Shown: positions 14,410 through 26,900 of the stretch, one piece after another
Position numbering within the stretch: the stretch's first letter is position 1
How the letters are laid out: each line of letters opens with the position of its first letter
Virus record (IMG/VR): IMGVR_UViG_3300029309_000074
Coordinates: 1-40,254 of that record
Length of the DNA stretch: 40,254 nt
Strand: one strand, 5' to 3'
Source of the DNA: a virus
Made by a program: the position numbers and the translations under genes
Notes under the pieces: generated by a model
Seen by the model: the letters and a program-made list of their open reading frames with translations, nothing else
The model's database searches: none
Told to the model about the DNA's origin: nothing

Positions 14410-16197
14410 ATGACTTTAAACGAAGCAAGGAGCAAGCAGTTACTAGAACCAAGAATAGACTCAAAATCTAAGAAGATGGACGTGGGTGGTTTTAAAATAC
14501 CACCTACGAGTCTTCTTACAGCTTTGTTATTTGGTTTTGCTAATCACGAAGATGTGGTTGTTCGTGAATATTACTTCTGGCGTTTGTGTGATGAGCTGTG
14601 GAACAGAGAAGATTTACCTGAAAAATTAATGGTAAAACATCCATGGGCAAAACTCATGGTCCGTGCAGCTCTAGAAAATAAGTATTTAGCTATTGGGGGG
14701 AGTGCTTCTTCTGGGAAAAGTCACACGATGGCTGCGTGGGGTATCATTAACTGGCTTTGCAAACCACAAGATACTCTTGTTTTAATGACTTCTACTACGC
14801 TACGCGAAGCGCGAAAACGAATCTGGGGGAGTGTCATGTCTCTTTTATCCGTAATAGATGACGCTCCTATTAAGATTAGGGATTCAATTGGTAATGCAGC
14901 CTATATTAATGAAAAGGATATTCTAATTGAGAGAGCAGGACTTTCGTTAATTTCTGCTGAAAAAAGTAAAACCAAAGAGGCAGTTGGTAAGTTTATTGGT
15001 ATAAAACAAAAGCGGGTGATTCTTATCGGGGATGAGCTTTCCGAGCTTTCTGAAGCTATATTACAAGCTGGTTTAACAAACTTATCTAAAAACCCTGAAT
15101 TTCAGTTGATAGGTATGTCTAATCCAAATAGCAGATTTGATGCTTTTGGAGTTTGGTCTACTCCAAAAAATGGGTGGGATAGTATAGATACAAATATTGA
15201 TGATGAGTGGGACACAAAATGGAATGGCAAGTATTTACGTTTAGATGGTGAAAAGTCCCCAAATATTTTAGCAGGAGAAACAATATATCCATGGCTTCCT
15301 ACTGAAGAAAAACTAGCCGAAGACAAAGCTTTACTTGGTGTTGAGAGCAGAGGGTATATGAGGATGGTAAGAGCCGTCTTCTTTGATAGTGACGAAACAA
15401 CAGGGATATATAGCGAAAATGAGTTGTCCTCTAGTGGTTCATTAAACAATGTAGACTGGAGTGGTCACCCTACAAATATCTGTGGGATTGACCCTGCATT
15501 TACTAATGGTGGAGACAGAACAATTTTGTACACAGCTAAGTGTGGCTATGATACTGGTGGTCAGTATGTTATAGAATTTGGAGAAGCAATACATTTAAAC
15601 GATGACGCAACAAATAAAGCTGTTCCTAGAACATATCAAATTGTTAAGCAGATAAAAGATAAGTGTCAGCGTCTAAAAATATTGCCTGAAAATGTAGCGG
15701 TTGATGCTACTGGAGCCGGACAACCGTTTTGTGATGTGCTGGCAGGAGAGTGGTCTAATAGATTTTTGAGAGTTGGCTTTGGGGGGAAAGCTAGTGACAA
15801 AAGAGTAAGTGCCAATAGTAAGATGATTGGCTCAGAGCTATATGTTAATCGTGTATCAGAACTTTGGTTTGTAGGAAAAGAGCTAATGAGAACTCGTCAA
15901 GTCTTTGGAATTACATCTGATTTAGCTCAAGAAATAACAGGGAGAAATTATGATATGGTGAAAGGATCTACTCTACGGATGAAAATAGAAAGTAAGCCAG
16001 AATTCAAATCAAGGTTTGGTAGAAGCCCAGATTTGGCGGATGCTGCTTTTTTAGCTTTAGATTGCGCCCGTCAAAGACTTGGTTTGGTCGCGGTAGATCC
16101 CCCTGAAGATTCTACAACACAAAATCCTAGAAGAAGAGTCACAATAAACACGCTTTCAAAAGCTTTACAAAACTCAGAGACAACCCTCATGGATTGA
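14410..16197 (+). CDS. terL: Terminase large subunit (ATPase and nuclease)
   Basis: 595 aa from ATG 14410; an in-frame start at 14365 would overlap the divergent gene. ATPase domain: Walker A GGSASSGKSH (about 96-105), Walker B VILIGDELSE (about 203-212). RNase H-like nuclease domain: GIDPAFTNGGDRT (Asp about 361), VAVDATGAG (Asp about 432), and PDLADAAFLA near 540 with the third acid. This is the full set of a headful/cos-type packaging motor. It powers DNA into the prohead and cuts concatemers. The next genes are probable ejection proteins, while the portal lies some 24 kb away. Confidence 0.93.
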   Translation: MTLNEARSKQLLEPRIDSKSKKMDVGGFKIPPTSLLTALLFGFANHEDVVVREYYFWRLCDELWNREDLPEKLMVKHPWAKLMVRAALENKYLAIGGSASSGKSHTMAAWGIINWLCKPQDTLVLMTSTTLREARKRIWGSVMSLLSVIDDAPIKIRDSIGNAAYINEKDILIERAGLSLISAEKSKTKEAVGKFIGIKQKRVILIGDELSELSEAILQAGLTNLSKNPEFQLIGMSNPNSRFDAFGVWSTPKNGWDSIDTNIDDEWDTKWNGKYLRLDGEKSPNILAGETIYPWLPTEEKLAEDKALLGVESRGYMRMVRAVFFDSDETTGIYSENELSSSGSLNNVDWSGHPTNICGIDPAFTNGGDRTILYTAKCGYDTGGQYVIEFGEAIHLNDDATNKAVPRTYQIVKQIKDKCQRLKILPENVAVDATGAGQPFCDVLAGEWSNRFLRVGFGGKASDKRVSANSKMIGSELYVNRVSELWFVGKELMRTRQVFGITSDLAQEITGRNYDMVKGSTLRMKIESKPEFKSRFGRSPDLADAAFLALDCARQRLGLVAVDPPEDSTTQNPRRRVTINTLSKALQNSETTLMD

Positions 16198-16222
16198 CTT
16201 TTTGAGTGTAAACTATTATATT
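16194..16222 (+). promoter_or_regulatory. Strong sigma70-like promoter, probably leaderless
   Basis: TTGACT (16194-16199), a 17-bp spacer and TATATT (16217-16222). The -10 ends 7 nt before ATG 16230, so the message would start at or next to the start codon, and no Shine-Dalgarno sequence is present. The -35 overlaps the terL stop. It would drive the probable ejection-protein genes and the Lys-rich genes after them. Confidence 0.55.
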
Positions 16223-16229
16223 TTAGTTT

Positions 16230-16883
16230 ATGCCTACACATACTGGGGATAGTGATCCCATTACACAAGATTATCTCAATGCTGGCATTGAAGATGAACC
16301 AATTGGGCGAGGTACTGTAAATCGAGAAACGCAGGACGAGAAGATTAAGTTCCGTACGGAGCAACAAACATCTAAGTTTGCAAATCTCCTAGATAGAAAA
16401 AATTTGCGGAGACAGATTTCTGAAGCTTTTGAAATAAAAAATAAAAAAGAAAGACGGAAAAAACTTAGGGAATTAAGTGATGTAGGTATCAATGAACTTG
16501 GGATTGCTGAAGATAAATTAGAGAGAGTCTTAAACAAGGAGCAGAAATCTATTGATGATGCACTAGAGGAGAAAAAAAGAAGGGACGATTTTTTTGAGAG
16601 GAACAAAAGAAGTAGGTCTTTAAATCAAAAAAGAACTTTGTATAGCCCTAACAGACAGCTTCGTCTTGCAAAAAGATTGCGCAAGCAAGGGTTTATGCAA
16701 GCAGCCGAAGATGCTGCCCGTGCTTTTGCAAGGTCTCCTGAAGCGATGGCCCCTGCTATATCAACACCTAGTATGAGGGCACAAATGGATCAGGACAATC
16801 AGAGGCTAGTAGAGATTGAACAAGAGAATATGACTCTTAGGAATCTTATTATGAATAATAGAGGTAACAATTTTCCTATATAA
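16230..16883 (+). CDS. Probable internal/ejection protein, coiled coil (217 aa)
   Basis: 217 aa, very high in charged residues. The first 35 residues are acidic and flexible; residues about 45-130 are basic-acidic helix (KERRKKLRELSDVGINELGIAEDKLERVLN...), followed by an Arg-rich part (RQLRLAKRLRKQGFMQAAEDAARAF) and a C-terminal coiled-coil strand (MDQDNQRLVEIEQENMTLRNLI). No family was recognised. Size and order (217, 345, then 3575 aa after terL) resemble the internal core trio of short-tailed phages. No membrane segment is seen. Confidence 0.5.
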   Translation: MPTHTGDSDPITQDYLNAGIEDEPIGRGTVNRETQDEKIKFRTEQQTSKFANLLDRKNLRRQISEAFEIKNKKERRKKLRELSDVGINELGIAEDKLERVLNKEQKSIDDALEEKKRRDDFFERNKRSRSLNQKRTLYSPNRQLRLAKRLRKQGFMQAAEDAARAFARSPEAMAPAISTPSMRAQMDQDNQRLVEIEQENMTLRNLIMNNRGNNFPI

Positions 16884-16901
16884 TTTATCTGTATTTTTAT
16901 T

Positions 16902-17939
16902 ATGGCTGAACCTGATTTAAATTTTAACCGAGATATTGCGTCATTACGCAATGATTACGGGTTTGGAGAGTTGACCTCCACGGAGTCAAATTTTTTAAGA
17001 GCTAAATCTAATGCTGCACTTCAACCTGCTCTATCTGAAAATTTAGCTTTGCGAGCTAGTCTTTCTAAACAAAGACAAGCCGACTTTGCATTTAAAGAAG
17101 GCATGTTCGAACTAAAAAGACGCAGACGAGATATTAAAAAGAAGGAGGACTTGAATAGAGAAGCAAAGAACGAAATTCCTAATATTAGTAATATCTTAAC
17201 TAAAGCCGAATTAGATGATGAAAAAGCATCAACGACTCTTGCTACTTTAAATAAACTTAAATTAGAAAACTCTGAGTTGTATGCTAGTAACGACATCTAT
17301 CGCACGTCTATGGACGCTGCTCTAGGGTTCTTATCTGTAAGAGCTACTGAACAAAATAAAAAGGAAACAGAAAAGAAGATCAAAAAAGAGAGGAAGAAGG
17401 CAAAGAAAGAAGCAAAGATAAAAGAAGAAACAGACATTTCTTCTATGGTAAACTTAGCTGTAAATAATTTGCCCCCTGAGCAGGCTATTGAATTTTTAAA
17501 AGCTAATTTTGAAGCAGAAGGTTCTTTAGGTGGCAAACGAGTAGTACCGAAAGAAGCAGCTCAACTTAGATTACTAGAAGTAACCAAAGGTCTAGAAGAG
17601 GACAAGAAAACAACTAGCCGTAATATCGCAAGGCAAAAAGCTAGTGAAGAAATAGAAGATCAAAAAATTAATCTAATTGAGGCTCTTATCGATAGAATAC
17701 CGGAAGAGCTTAAAAAATTAGATGAAGAAAGAGGTTCTGATTTTGCGCAGAGTCTTAAAGAATACGAAGAAATTTTCCCAGAGCTAAAAGGGTTTGTCTC
17801 TGGGGGAAATGATCAATTAAGATCAGGAGCGTTAGGTGCAAGACTAGAAAACATACGAGCATCACTATTAGCTAATAAAATAAAATTGTTGGAGGAGAAG
17901 GCAAAAGGCCGTGGCGCGGGGGGTTTATTACCGGATTAA
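16902..17939 (+). CDS. Probable internal/ejection protein, coiled coil (345 aa)
   Basis: 345 aa, predominantly helical. Long coiled-coil segments are at about 60-110 and 135-180, the latter extremely Lys/Glu-rich (KKETEKKIKKERKKAKKEAKIKEE). The C-terminal half alternates helices (NLPPEQAIEFLKANFEAEG, LIEALIDRIPEELKKL). It ends in a flexible Gly/Arg tail. No enzymatic motif was seen. TATAAT at 16879-16884 and a T-rich stretch precede the ATG; there is no Shine-Dalgarno sequence. Its place directly before the giant polyvalent protein suggests a helical partner packaged with it. Confidence 0.5.
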   Translation: MAEPDLNFNRDIASLRNDYGFGELTSTESNFLRAKSNAALQPALSENLALRASLSKQRQADFAFKEGMFELKRRRRDIKKKEDLNREAKNEIPNISNILTKAELDDEKASTTLATLNKLKLENSELYASNDIYRTSMDAALGFLSVRATEQNKKETEKKIKKERKKAKKEAKIKEETDISSMVNLAVNNLPPEQAIEFLKANFEAEGSLGGKRVVPKEAAQLRLLEVTKGLEEDKKTTSRNIARQKASEEIEDQKINLIEALIDRIPEELKKLDEERGSDFAQSLKEYEEIFPELKGFVSGGNDQLRSGALGARLENIRASLLANKIKLLEEKAKGRGAGGLLPD

Positions 17940-17964
17940 AAATAAAAATTAAATAGCTTCTGCT

Positions 17965-20900
17965 ATGTCAGATACAAGCGACCGAAAGTTAAGTTTTGAA
18001 GAGACACCATTCTCTGAATGGGCGTCTAAAAACGTGTATGAAGATCCTGTTGAAGAAGCTTCTCGCTATATCGAAGATTTGCGCGGGGAATATTTAAATG
18101 CAGGTCTTCTTACAGAGGAGGTAGAAACAGATCTACGAAACAATCTTTCTAGGAGTCTAGCTTCTAGAGGTTTGCTTACGGAAGAAAATTTAAAAGAGGT
18201 ATCTCTTAAAATAGACAGTTACTCGCGGCCATCTTTATTAGAAGATGCTACCTTTGTAAAAGATAATGTCAGCGAAGCTATGGAGTTTACTCCAGAAGAA
18301 GAAGAAAAGTTAGCTACTTTTATTACGGCTGGGGGAGTTGAAAATGTTGAGAACCCTGAAGATCTAATTGAGATACAAGAAATTGTTCGAAGCAAAAAAG
18401 AAAAACATCTTGTTGATCTTTATGACAGAGGCGAACTCATCGCAGGCTCTTATTACGATAAAGAAGGCAATAGACAATTTCTAGGAGGCAAAGTTCCAGA
18501 GGGAAAAACAGAGCTAGATGTTATTAGAGAGAATGCGGATTTTGGTGTTCTCCCTACGGACTTTGCCGCATTGAAAATTCTTCGCCGAGAAGATCCTCTT
18601 CGGGGAAATCTCATGCAATATGAGATTAAAAAAAGGTTAGAAGCAGAAGAACAAGTTAAAGTTTTTCTAGACTCGAAAGATACACTCCAAGATACAACAA
18701 TTATTGCTCAGTTCGAAGCTTTGGCTAGAGACCTCGGAAGTAGTAGTTCTTGGGAGTGGGATGACAAAGCGTATGATGCTACTGGGGATTGGCTTGGCGA
18801 TATCGGAATGGGCATCAAAAAGGCGTGGAATTTTGTTTCTTTTGATAAAGAAGAATTCAACGAGGTAGAATCTAAAATTGCGTATGAAGAAATGCGCGAA
18901 GATTTTCAAGAGCGTGTTGCCGAGACTAAACAAAATTTAGTAGGTACTCTTACAAAGAGAACAAATCTTGATCCAGAAATCGTGGAAGATGTTGTAGAAG
19001 ATATTACGACACGGTTAGCATTCAACGGGTCACCAGATCTAGGAATTGATCCGGTATTTAAGTTTACTGATAAAACAGAGGATTTAGGAAACAATGTTAT
19101 CCGCACTAACTACAGCGGAGTTTTAGTTCAGTCTGATTTAAATTTTAAGCCGCAGCTATTTAATCGAGCTTTAAAGCAAGCTGGTTTGTCTGATGAGGAA
19201 ATAAGAATTCAAGAGCAAATCAGACAGTTAAACAACGCTAGTACTTGGGAGCAGACAGATGAGTTTTTATCCAATAATGAAGAGTATGCTGAAAAATGGA
19301 CAGAAGCAGTTATTGATGGGAAAAGAAGGGGTCTTAGTAACAATCAAATTACAGAGAAGTTTGTCGCAGATGAAGATCCTGACGTAAAGTTTTCGGGTCT
19401 TGTTATTAGTGCAAAACATAGTTTCACCACACTTCTTTACGGTGTTGGTGCTGTATTTGGTACTGAGTGGGGGCAGCAAGGACTTCTAGCTAATGCTGAA
19501 GAGCAAGCTAACAACAGACAGTTAGCTAATGTATTTGGCATTGAAATGGGAGTGTTCCAAGACTTGGGTGAACAAGTTACTCCGTTACTTACCGATGCTC
19601 TTGTAACTGGGGTAGGTGCTCTAGCAGCCCCATACACTGCTGGAGGATCGGCAGTAGGTGTTGGGTTATATTTTTCAGCTAAAACTTCAGCTACTGTTGC
19701 TGCAAGGGCTGCTGTAAAAAGTATGTTTTCTTCAACACTTAAACAGGTTTCCCGTAAAACCGTAGGTAAAAAGGTTGAAACAGAATCTCTCAGAGCCGCA
19801 GCAAAAAGAATTGCAGCAACAGAACTAGGTTCTGATCTATCAGGGCGTCAAATTCTACAGGCGTATAAACTTTACAACAACACAGCAGTAAAAAGTTTAG
19901 GGATTAAATCTGCGATATTTGTTCCAGCAGCAACTAGATCGGGGGCTTACACTTATGGAAGTATTTATTCTACGGTAGAAAGTGACCTAAAGAAAAAGTA
20001 TCTCAACGAAGATGGTCAGTGGGCTGAAGGATGGTCTGAAGAGCGAGTTAGACAAGAAGCTCATTCGCTGGCTTTCAGAGGAGGTTTGACTGCGGGGGTA
20101 GTAACGGGAGCTATTACCACTGCTATGGGTAGTATTGGGGGAGGAAAATTTGGAGGTCTTGAGAATGCTTATTTGAAAGGCGTTAGTATGCAGCAGATGA
20201 AAAACCTCACCAATAAAATTGCTGGTGTTTCCTCTGACGCTGCATTTAAAAAGTTGTTCTCTAAATCTATCCGTAAAGTTTTTGTAGAGAAAGGACTAGC
20301 AGGAGCTGGGAATATTATAAGAGGAGCTGCGGGTGAAGGTTTTGAAGAAGGTCTTGATGAGTTTGTAAATGGTATTATCGAGGATTCGTGGACGAACAAA
20401 TCAAGGTCATTCAGATCTCGCGTCGAAGCGGCTGCTCATGGAGCTTTGTTAGGCGCACTATTAGGTGGCGCTTCCCCCGCTCTTGGAGCGTTATCCAGAA
20501 ATGTTGGACCGGAAAAATTAAGAAGTTTATTTACGAATAAAGAAGCTCTTCTGGAACTAGAAGAAAAAGTAACCGCAGATTTCAAAGGGAGACTTAGTCC
20601 AGAACAACTAACTCGTTTTGAGAAGTTGCAAGAAGTAGCTCCATTAACAGCGGAGGAAGAGGCAAAACAGCGGAAGAAATTTGTAGAACAAGATCAAGCA
20701 AGAGAAGAAGACAGCGAAGATACACCAGCCGAAGAACAATCTCGGATGGACTCGCGGATTGATTCAGAAGCTCCTGTGGAATCTGAAGAAATATCAGAAG
20801 AAGAAGCTGAACGAGAAGCTGAACAGCTTAATTTTAATTTTGCTCAAAGAGTTCAAGAAGGGCAGGTAGATAGAGAAACTGAAACTGTAGAGCAAACTAA

Positions 20901-23900
20901 TCGCAAACGAAGAAAGATTGATCCTGAAGTAGCTAGGAGTGAACCAACATCCGCAGTTCTTGATGGAGAAGAATCTGCTGTTGATGCTCAAGTAGCCGTT
21001 AGTAATCCCTCGGTCGCAATAAATACAACACTAACTGCAAAACAAAAATATGATCGTGTCCTAGCTGAAATAGAAGCAAAAGAAAAACTATACCAAGAAG
21101 CTAAAAAAGAATTAAAAGAACGAGGAGTTGAAGGGACGAAAGCTGATAAGATTTTAAAGAAACAAGCGGAAAAAGATTTGCTCAAAGCGGAAACTAGCGG
21201 AGCTATTTACAATCCTGAACGAGTTAGTTTTCTTAGAAAAGAAGCTAAGAGAGTATATCAGAAGGAAAAAAGAGAAGAGTCACGCCCGTCTGCTATACCA
21301 ATTAAAGAGACAGATATTAAATCTATAGAAGATTTAGTAGACTCTGGATATCCAGTTTCATTTATCAGCGAACATCTAGAACAGCTAGGAATAGCTCTCG
21401 AATCAGATGATCCAAACTATCTTCGAGCTGTTGCGGCAGAGTTGAGGAAAAGAATACGCGACAAGTATCCTGTAATAAAAAGAAAACTACCGGATGGTGG
21501 GGCCAAGTTACCTAACACATTAGCAAGATCGGGCACAGTAATGCTTGATGCAGATGGAGATGGAATATTCAATAATGATCCAGAAGGAATGTTGACGTTG
21601 TTGCAGAACAACATAGCGATTCCAGTAACCAGAGAGCAGTTCGAAAGTCCTACAAGGAACCCAGCTTTTGAATTTAAAGAAGAAGAAGATGGTTCTCTTT
21701 TTGTAGTAGATGTGATGGTCCCCGTAAAAGGCGGGTTGATTAGTGCAAGGACTGCTTTTGACAGAGTGGGTGTGTTTAAATCAGATTATTCATTCTTTAA
21801 ACAATTAACGCGCCAACTCAAAAATCTCATTGAGAACGTAAAGCTCCCTGATGAGAATAAAAAATTCTCAGATCCGTTTGCAGAAAATCCTAATGCTAAA
21901 ATATCTCTGCAAGATCTTTTAGCTAAGGTAAAAGACCTAAACCGGATGAAGAGCATCATGGCAGGTCGCGGTCTAAATCACGACTTTCTTGTTTCTGCTG
22001 CCGCTGCACTGAGCTTACGTTTGCAGGCAGATATTTATGCTTTTGCGGAGCAACTACAAAATCCAGAAACAAAAGTTTCTGCTCCTCTCCCATCTATTGC
22101 AACAAACATAAATGATGTAGCTGCATTCTTTAATAAACAAAAGGATGAGAGAGTAAGTAAAACTAGAAGAGACTTTGCTAGTCTCATGGACCCAAATACT
22201 AAGGTCCATGAGAGACCTGATTTCTCTGCTGAAGAAGCTGTAGATAATTCAGATACATATACTCCCCCTGCGGCAGATCCTCTACCTGCCATGAGTGAAT
22301 CTGCTTTGCTTAGTTTTTTAAATTCTAAGTTTGATGACGCAGAGGTCATTTTAGATGAAGACTCAGATTTATCTGACGAGTTGAAGATGATGCTCAATGA
22401 GCAGATGTTTGGAGGAAAGCAGACAACAAACGATTATAGCTCTCTTAAGTTATTCGAAACACTGATGACTTTCTTAGCTAGTGGTCAAGGAGCATCTAAT
22501 GAGCCTGCTTTTGAATTACAAAAAAGACTAAAGCTAAGTTCGGATCAGCCAAATTCTTTCCCATTGGGAGCAGAATTATTTAACTTGATCACTATACTAG
22601 GTGTTGCTTCACCTTCAATTACAGAAAACATTTCTAAAAACTCTGAATTACAATCTTATGTTAGAGGTCAACTAGAGATAGCTTTAGATAAAAATGATTC
22701 TACAAAAGAGATTACTACTCAGCATGTAAAAACATTCTACAAACAGATTCGAGAAGCCAGCGCTCCTCTTCTGCAAAGATCTTTAGGAACTGCAAAAAAG
22801 ATAAAAACAACAAGGCGCAAAAACGAAACTGCTCTAGAAGAACTTGGATTGGTCGATGGAGATCCTGAGTCAGTTATAGCTGCTCTTGAGGAGATAGCTA
22901 AAAAAGGACCTAGACAGTTAAGACCTATTGCGAAAGCACTTCTAAAAGACAAAGAATTTATACGTTCCGTAGAGTTTTCTATAGACAACAGCGTTGCTCC
23001 TCATGCGGGGGTATTCTTTAAGACAAAGTCTGGGAGGAGAGTTGTCAGTATTAATTTAAATAGAGGTAATGATAGAGGATTATCGGATGTTCTCATCCAC
23101 GAGTATATCCATGCTTTCACAGCAGAATTGATAGCGACTCCTGAGTCATTCAGAACTGATGCACAAAACAAGGCAGTAAGATCTCTAGAAAAACTTAGGA
23201 AGATCGCGAATAAGAAAGCTCACGAAAAGGGAGTAGCTCTCTATATTTATGGAACTAAAGACATTGATGAATTTTTAGCTCATATACTTACATCCCCTAA
23301 GTTCCAACAATTTGTAAAAAGAATACAGCCTACGGATAAATCAAAACAAAACGCATTGGTCACTGCATTCAAGAACATCGCAGTGTTGGTGGGAATGCGC
23401 AAAGCAGAGTTTATTCAAGATGCTTTGGAACTTACCATGCGAGCTGGAGTACCAGAGCCTGATACAAAAGCTGGGTTTATGGCTAGGGTTTCCGATCACA
23501 TGGTTCGAAACCAAATCGATCTGGAAACACTGGCTCAAGATATGGGCCTCAGTCAACAGGATGCAGAGGCGGCTGCGCTCGAAGCAGAAGCTTCTGTTTA
23601 TACAAAGTGGGCAAAACAATATGTATCTGCTGAAGTAAATGTAGTCATAGATACTAACTCCAGAGTAGTTGCTAAGATAGAGGACTCTACCGGCAGCTTA
23701 ATATTCAACCCAATTAGAGCTGCGTTAAAGTTACGATCTATGGTGTCTAACCAAGAAATAGATCCTAAAAAACGAACTCATATTTTAGGTTTAGTTTTAA
23801 ATGAAGAGCAAGGACACTTTGCCGCTAACAAAGTAGTAACTGATGAGCAGCTTACGGATGTTATTAACAAGATGTCCGAAGCAGACTTCGAAACTGAAAT

Positions 23901-26900
23901 TGAAGAATATTACCCACTAGATCAGCAAGAAGCGGCTCTTGATAGACTGAGAAGTTCTAATCCAAAAGTAGCGGCTGCTGAAAAATACCGTATGGCTAAT
24001 GAGTCTATGGTGAGATTTGCTCAGTTAGCAATGCGGGGGGCTACTACTAATCAGCAAATTGCTTTCTTATCTACTAATCCAGATCTGGTCTCTACGTTCA
24101 TTAACTACCTCAAAGCTTTTCTACATAAGATAGCCTATCATAGAAATGTAGATGATGTATCTCCTGAAATGAAGGAGGCAGTTAATAATATTGTTAGAGA
24201 ATTGAGGGCGCTAGAATCGGGTTATCGACCTTCTCCTAGTGCTGTTCATTACAATGGCCGTAATGGGGATGATATTATCACAGCACTAGTCCAGCAAGGT
24301 TTGGACACTAACCGAATGGTTGGTAATGGCGCTGTGGAAAAAGAAACTTTTGTTGAATTTCCTGACGATCCAGAAAGCGGATTCTTCAAAGGATATGCTC
24401 ATGGTTCAGAGAACTCTAATTTAACTTCGGTTGAGCAGAGTGATAACAATCGTAACTACGGTTTGGGAGTCGGTGTCTACTTTACTAAGTCTACACAAGC
24501 TAAAGGTGGTGCCGTAAAGGGGGCTAAATATGATGTTCCTACAGACAGCACTACAAGTAGAGAGGCTACCCCTAAAAATGTTTATAGGGCTGACATCCAG
24601 TTACAAAATCCTTTAGTTGTAGATAGTTTATCTGAGGGCAACAAGAACAGAGAGCTGAACAAAATGTTCTTGGAAGGTATTGCGGATAGATACGGTTTGA
24701 CTCCGCAGGAATTCATTGAGTTTAAACAAGCAATGGACGGACCTGATGGTTCGTTTGCAGATCAAAACTTTATTAAGTTACCCAATGAATTGGTTGTCGC
24801 ACTAGGACGTTTAGATGAGGACGCCTCTTATTTTGGGAAGATAACTCAATTGCTAGAGATAGTTAAAAAATACGATAAGTCTACCCAAGGAGAGAAAGTT
24901 ACAGGGGCAGCTCCTACGGATGCTATGCTTCGCTTGTTCACAGACATAACAGGACACGATGGAGTATATTCCCGAAAAGAACAGGTGTTAGCTGTCTGGG
25001 ATAAAAACGCTGTGGCATTGAAGTCCCGTACATTCAGAGGGAACGCACCTGCATCGATCACAACAGAGACATTTGAGGATGCAGACAGCGCAGAGGATGT
25101 AGAACTAGATTTAGAATCTCAATTTGGAGCGGACTCCAGCATACCTGAAGATCTACCGCAGTCATCTTTGTTAGATCAAGATCGGAGCTTAGGCAACTGG
25201 CTTGAGTTACTTGATGTTCCTCTATCAGATTTTGCTAAGGCTGATGAGAAAGGATTCTTTAGAAAGATAAGACCCCTTATATTTAGAAATCAAAGTATCG
25301 ATTATGATATTCCTATAGGAAACTCTTTGCCCAAAAAGATCTACAAAGCTGGCATAAAAATATTTAGGAGAAGAGCAGATAAAAGGTTAGTTCAATTTTA
25401 CGATACCAATAAAGCATTCGTAAGAGAGACAAAGAATGATTTGAATAAGTTTCAAGCTAGGCATGACAGTATCTTGAAACGAGAAAACAAAAGATTATCG
25501 GAGGAGTTAGGAGTTCCTACAACGATACCACCAGAACTCATATCAGAAGCTTCTGGATCGACCATGGGCACTCAATTGACAGAGGCGCAACAAGATATTG
25601 TCCAAGGAGAATATTTGAATGCAGTAAATGAAGCTAAGAATTTACCAAGAATAGAAAAAGATAGAGCAATAAACATTGCTGAAATAAACAAGAACAAGAG
25701 GGTTGAGCAATTTAGAGAATCAAACAGGGAGCAACAGATTCGCCGGAGAGACGAAGCTTTAACAGCATTACTTAGAAGATCTCCTGAGATGTATAGTCTC
25801 GTTGTCGAAATGCGGGATCTTCAAGACAGGTTGTCTAAGAAAGCAATGGAAGTATTCGGTCCTACTATGGATCCTTCAGACTTAAGATTAGCCTTTGATT
25901 TTAATGGGGGCATCTACATGACTAGAAGATATAGGATGTTCGAGGATAACAACTTCGCATCCAAGGTTATGGAAGACCCTGAATATGCAGATGTCAGAGA
26001 TAGATCTGTAGAATTTTTTGCCCGTAAAATTGCATTCTCAAAACTGGAAGAGGTAAAGAAAAATGAAGGTGGAAAGCCTTTGTCTACGGAAGAAGCTAGA
26101 CAAAAGATAGAGGAACAACTTACCAACAAAGACTCAGCGCATCATTCAGAAGGAAGAAAGATGATGTCGGATTTTGTCCATGGGTATAGGAGAGGACAAG
26201 TAAGGGCGCAGCTCTCCATGCGACAGGGCGCAGGGAATCAAGCTATTGTTGTTAGCCCAGCGGCTTACAAAAATAGTCCTGTGCTAAAACAAATAATGGA
26301 GCACATCAATGATAAGCAGAACATACCAAAACCTCTTAGAGAATTACTAGGAGAGTATGGGACTGAAGCAGGCATAGAGAATATAAAAATGTCTATTGCT
26401 CACACGGCTAGTGCTCTGTCTAACCAAGCGTTCTTCAACAAAATGATAGACCTTGGAACTAGGGGCGATAATCCGTGGTTAGTAAGTGAGGAAGAGTATA
26501 ACAGGAACCCTGATAAATATGACGGTTGGGTTCAGGTAGCTGCTAATGAAAAAGGAAAAGACTCAGAGGGAGGAGATGGTTCTTTCCAGCCATTAGAGGG
26601 TATGTATGCCCCGCTAGAAGTTAATCGTAACTTAGTAGATCTATTTACGAATAGCGGAGATAATCCTGAAGCTAGGCATGAAGCACAAAACGAGAGGACT
26701 TTATTTGTTCGTGCTCTTGGAGAGATGGGACAAGTAGGAGTTGGCCTGTCTCTGGCTTATAAAACTTTAGGTGGAGTAGGTTTCTATTTCCGTAATATGT
26801 TTGGTAACGGAGGTTACATAGGTCCTATGCAGGGTTACTACGGAGGTTTGAAGTTGCTAGGTAAAGAACTTTTAGGAATGGGTGAGGCTGCTGTTACTTT

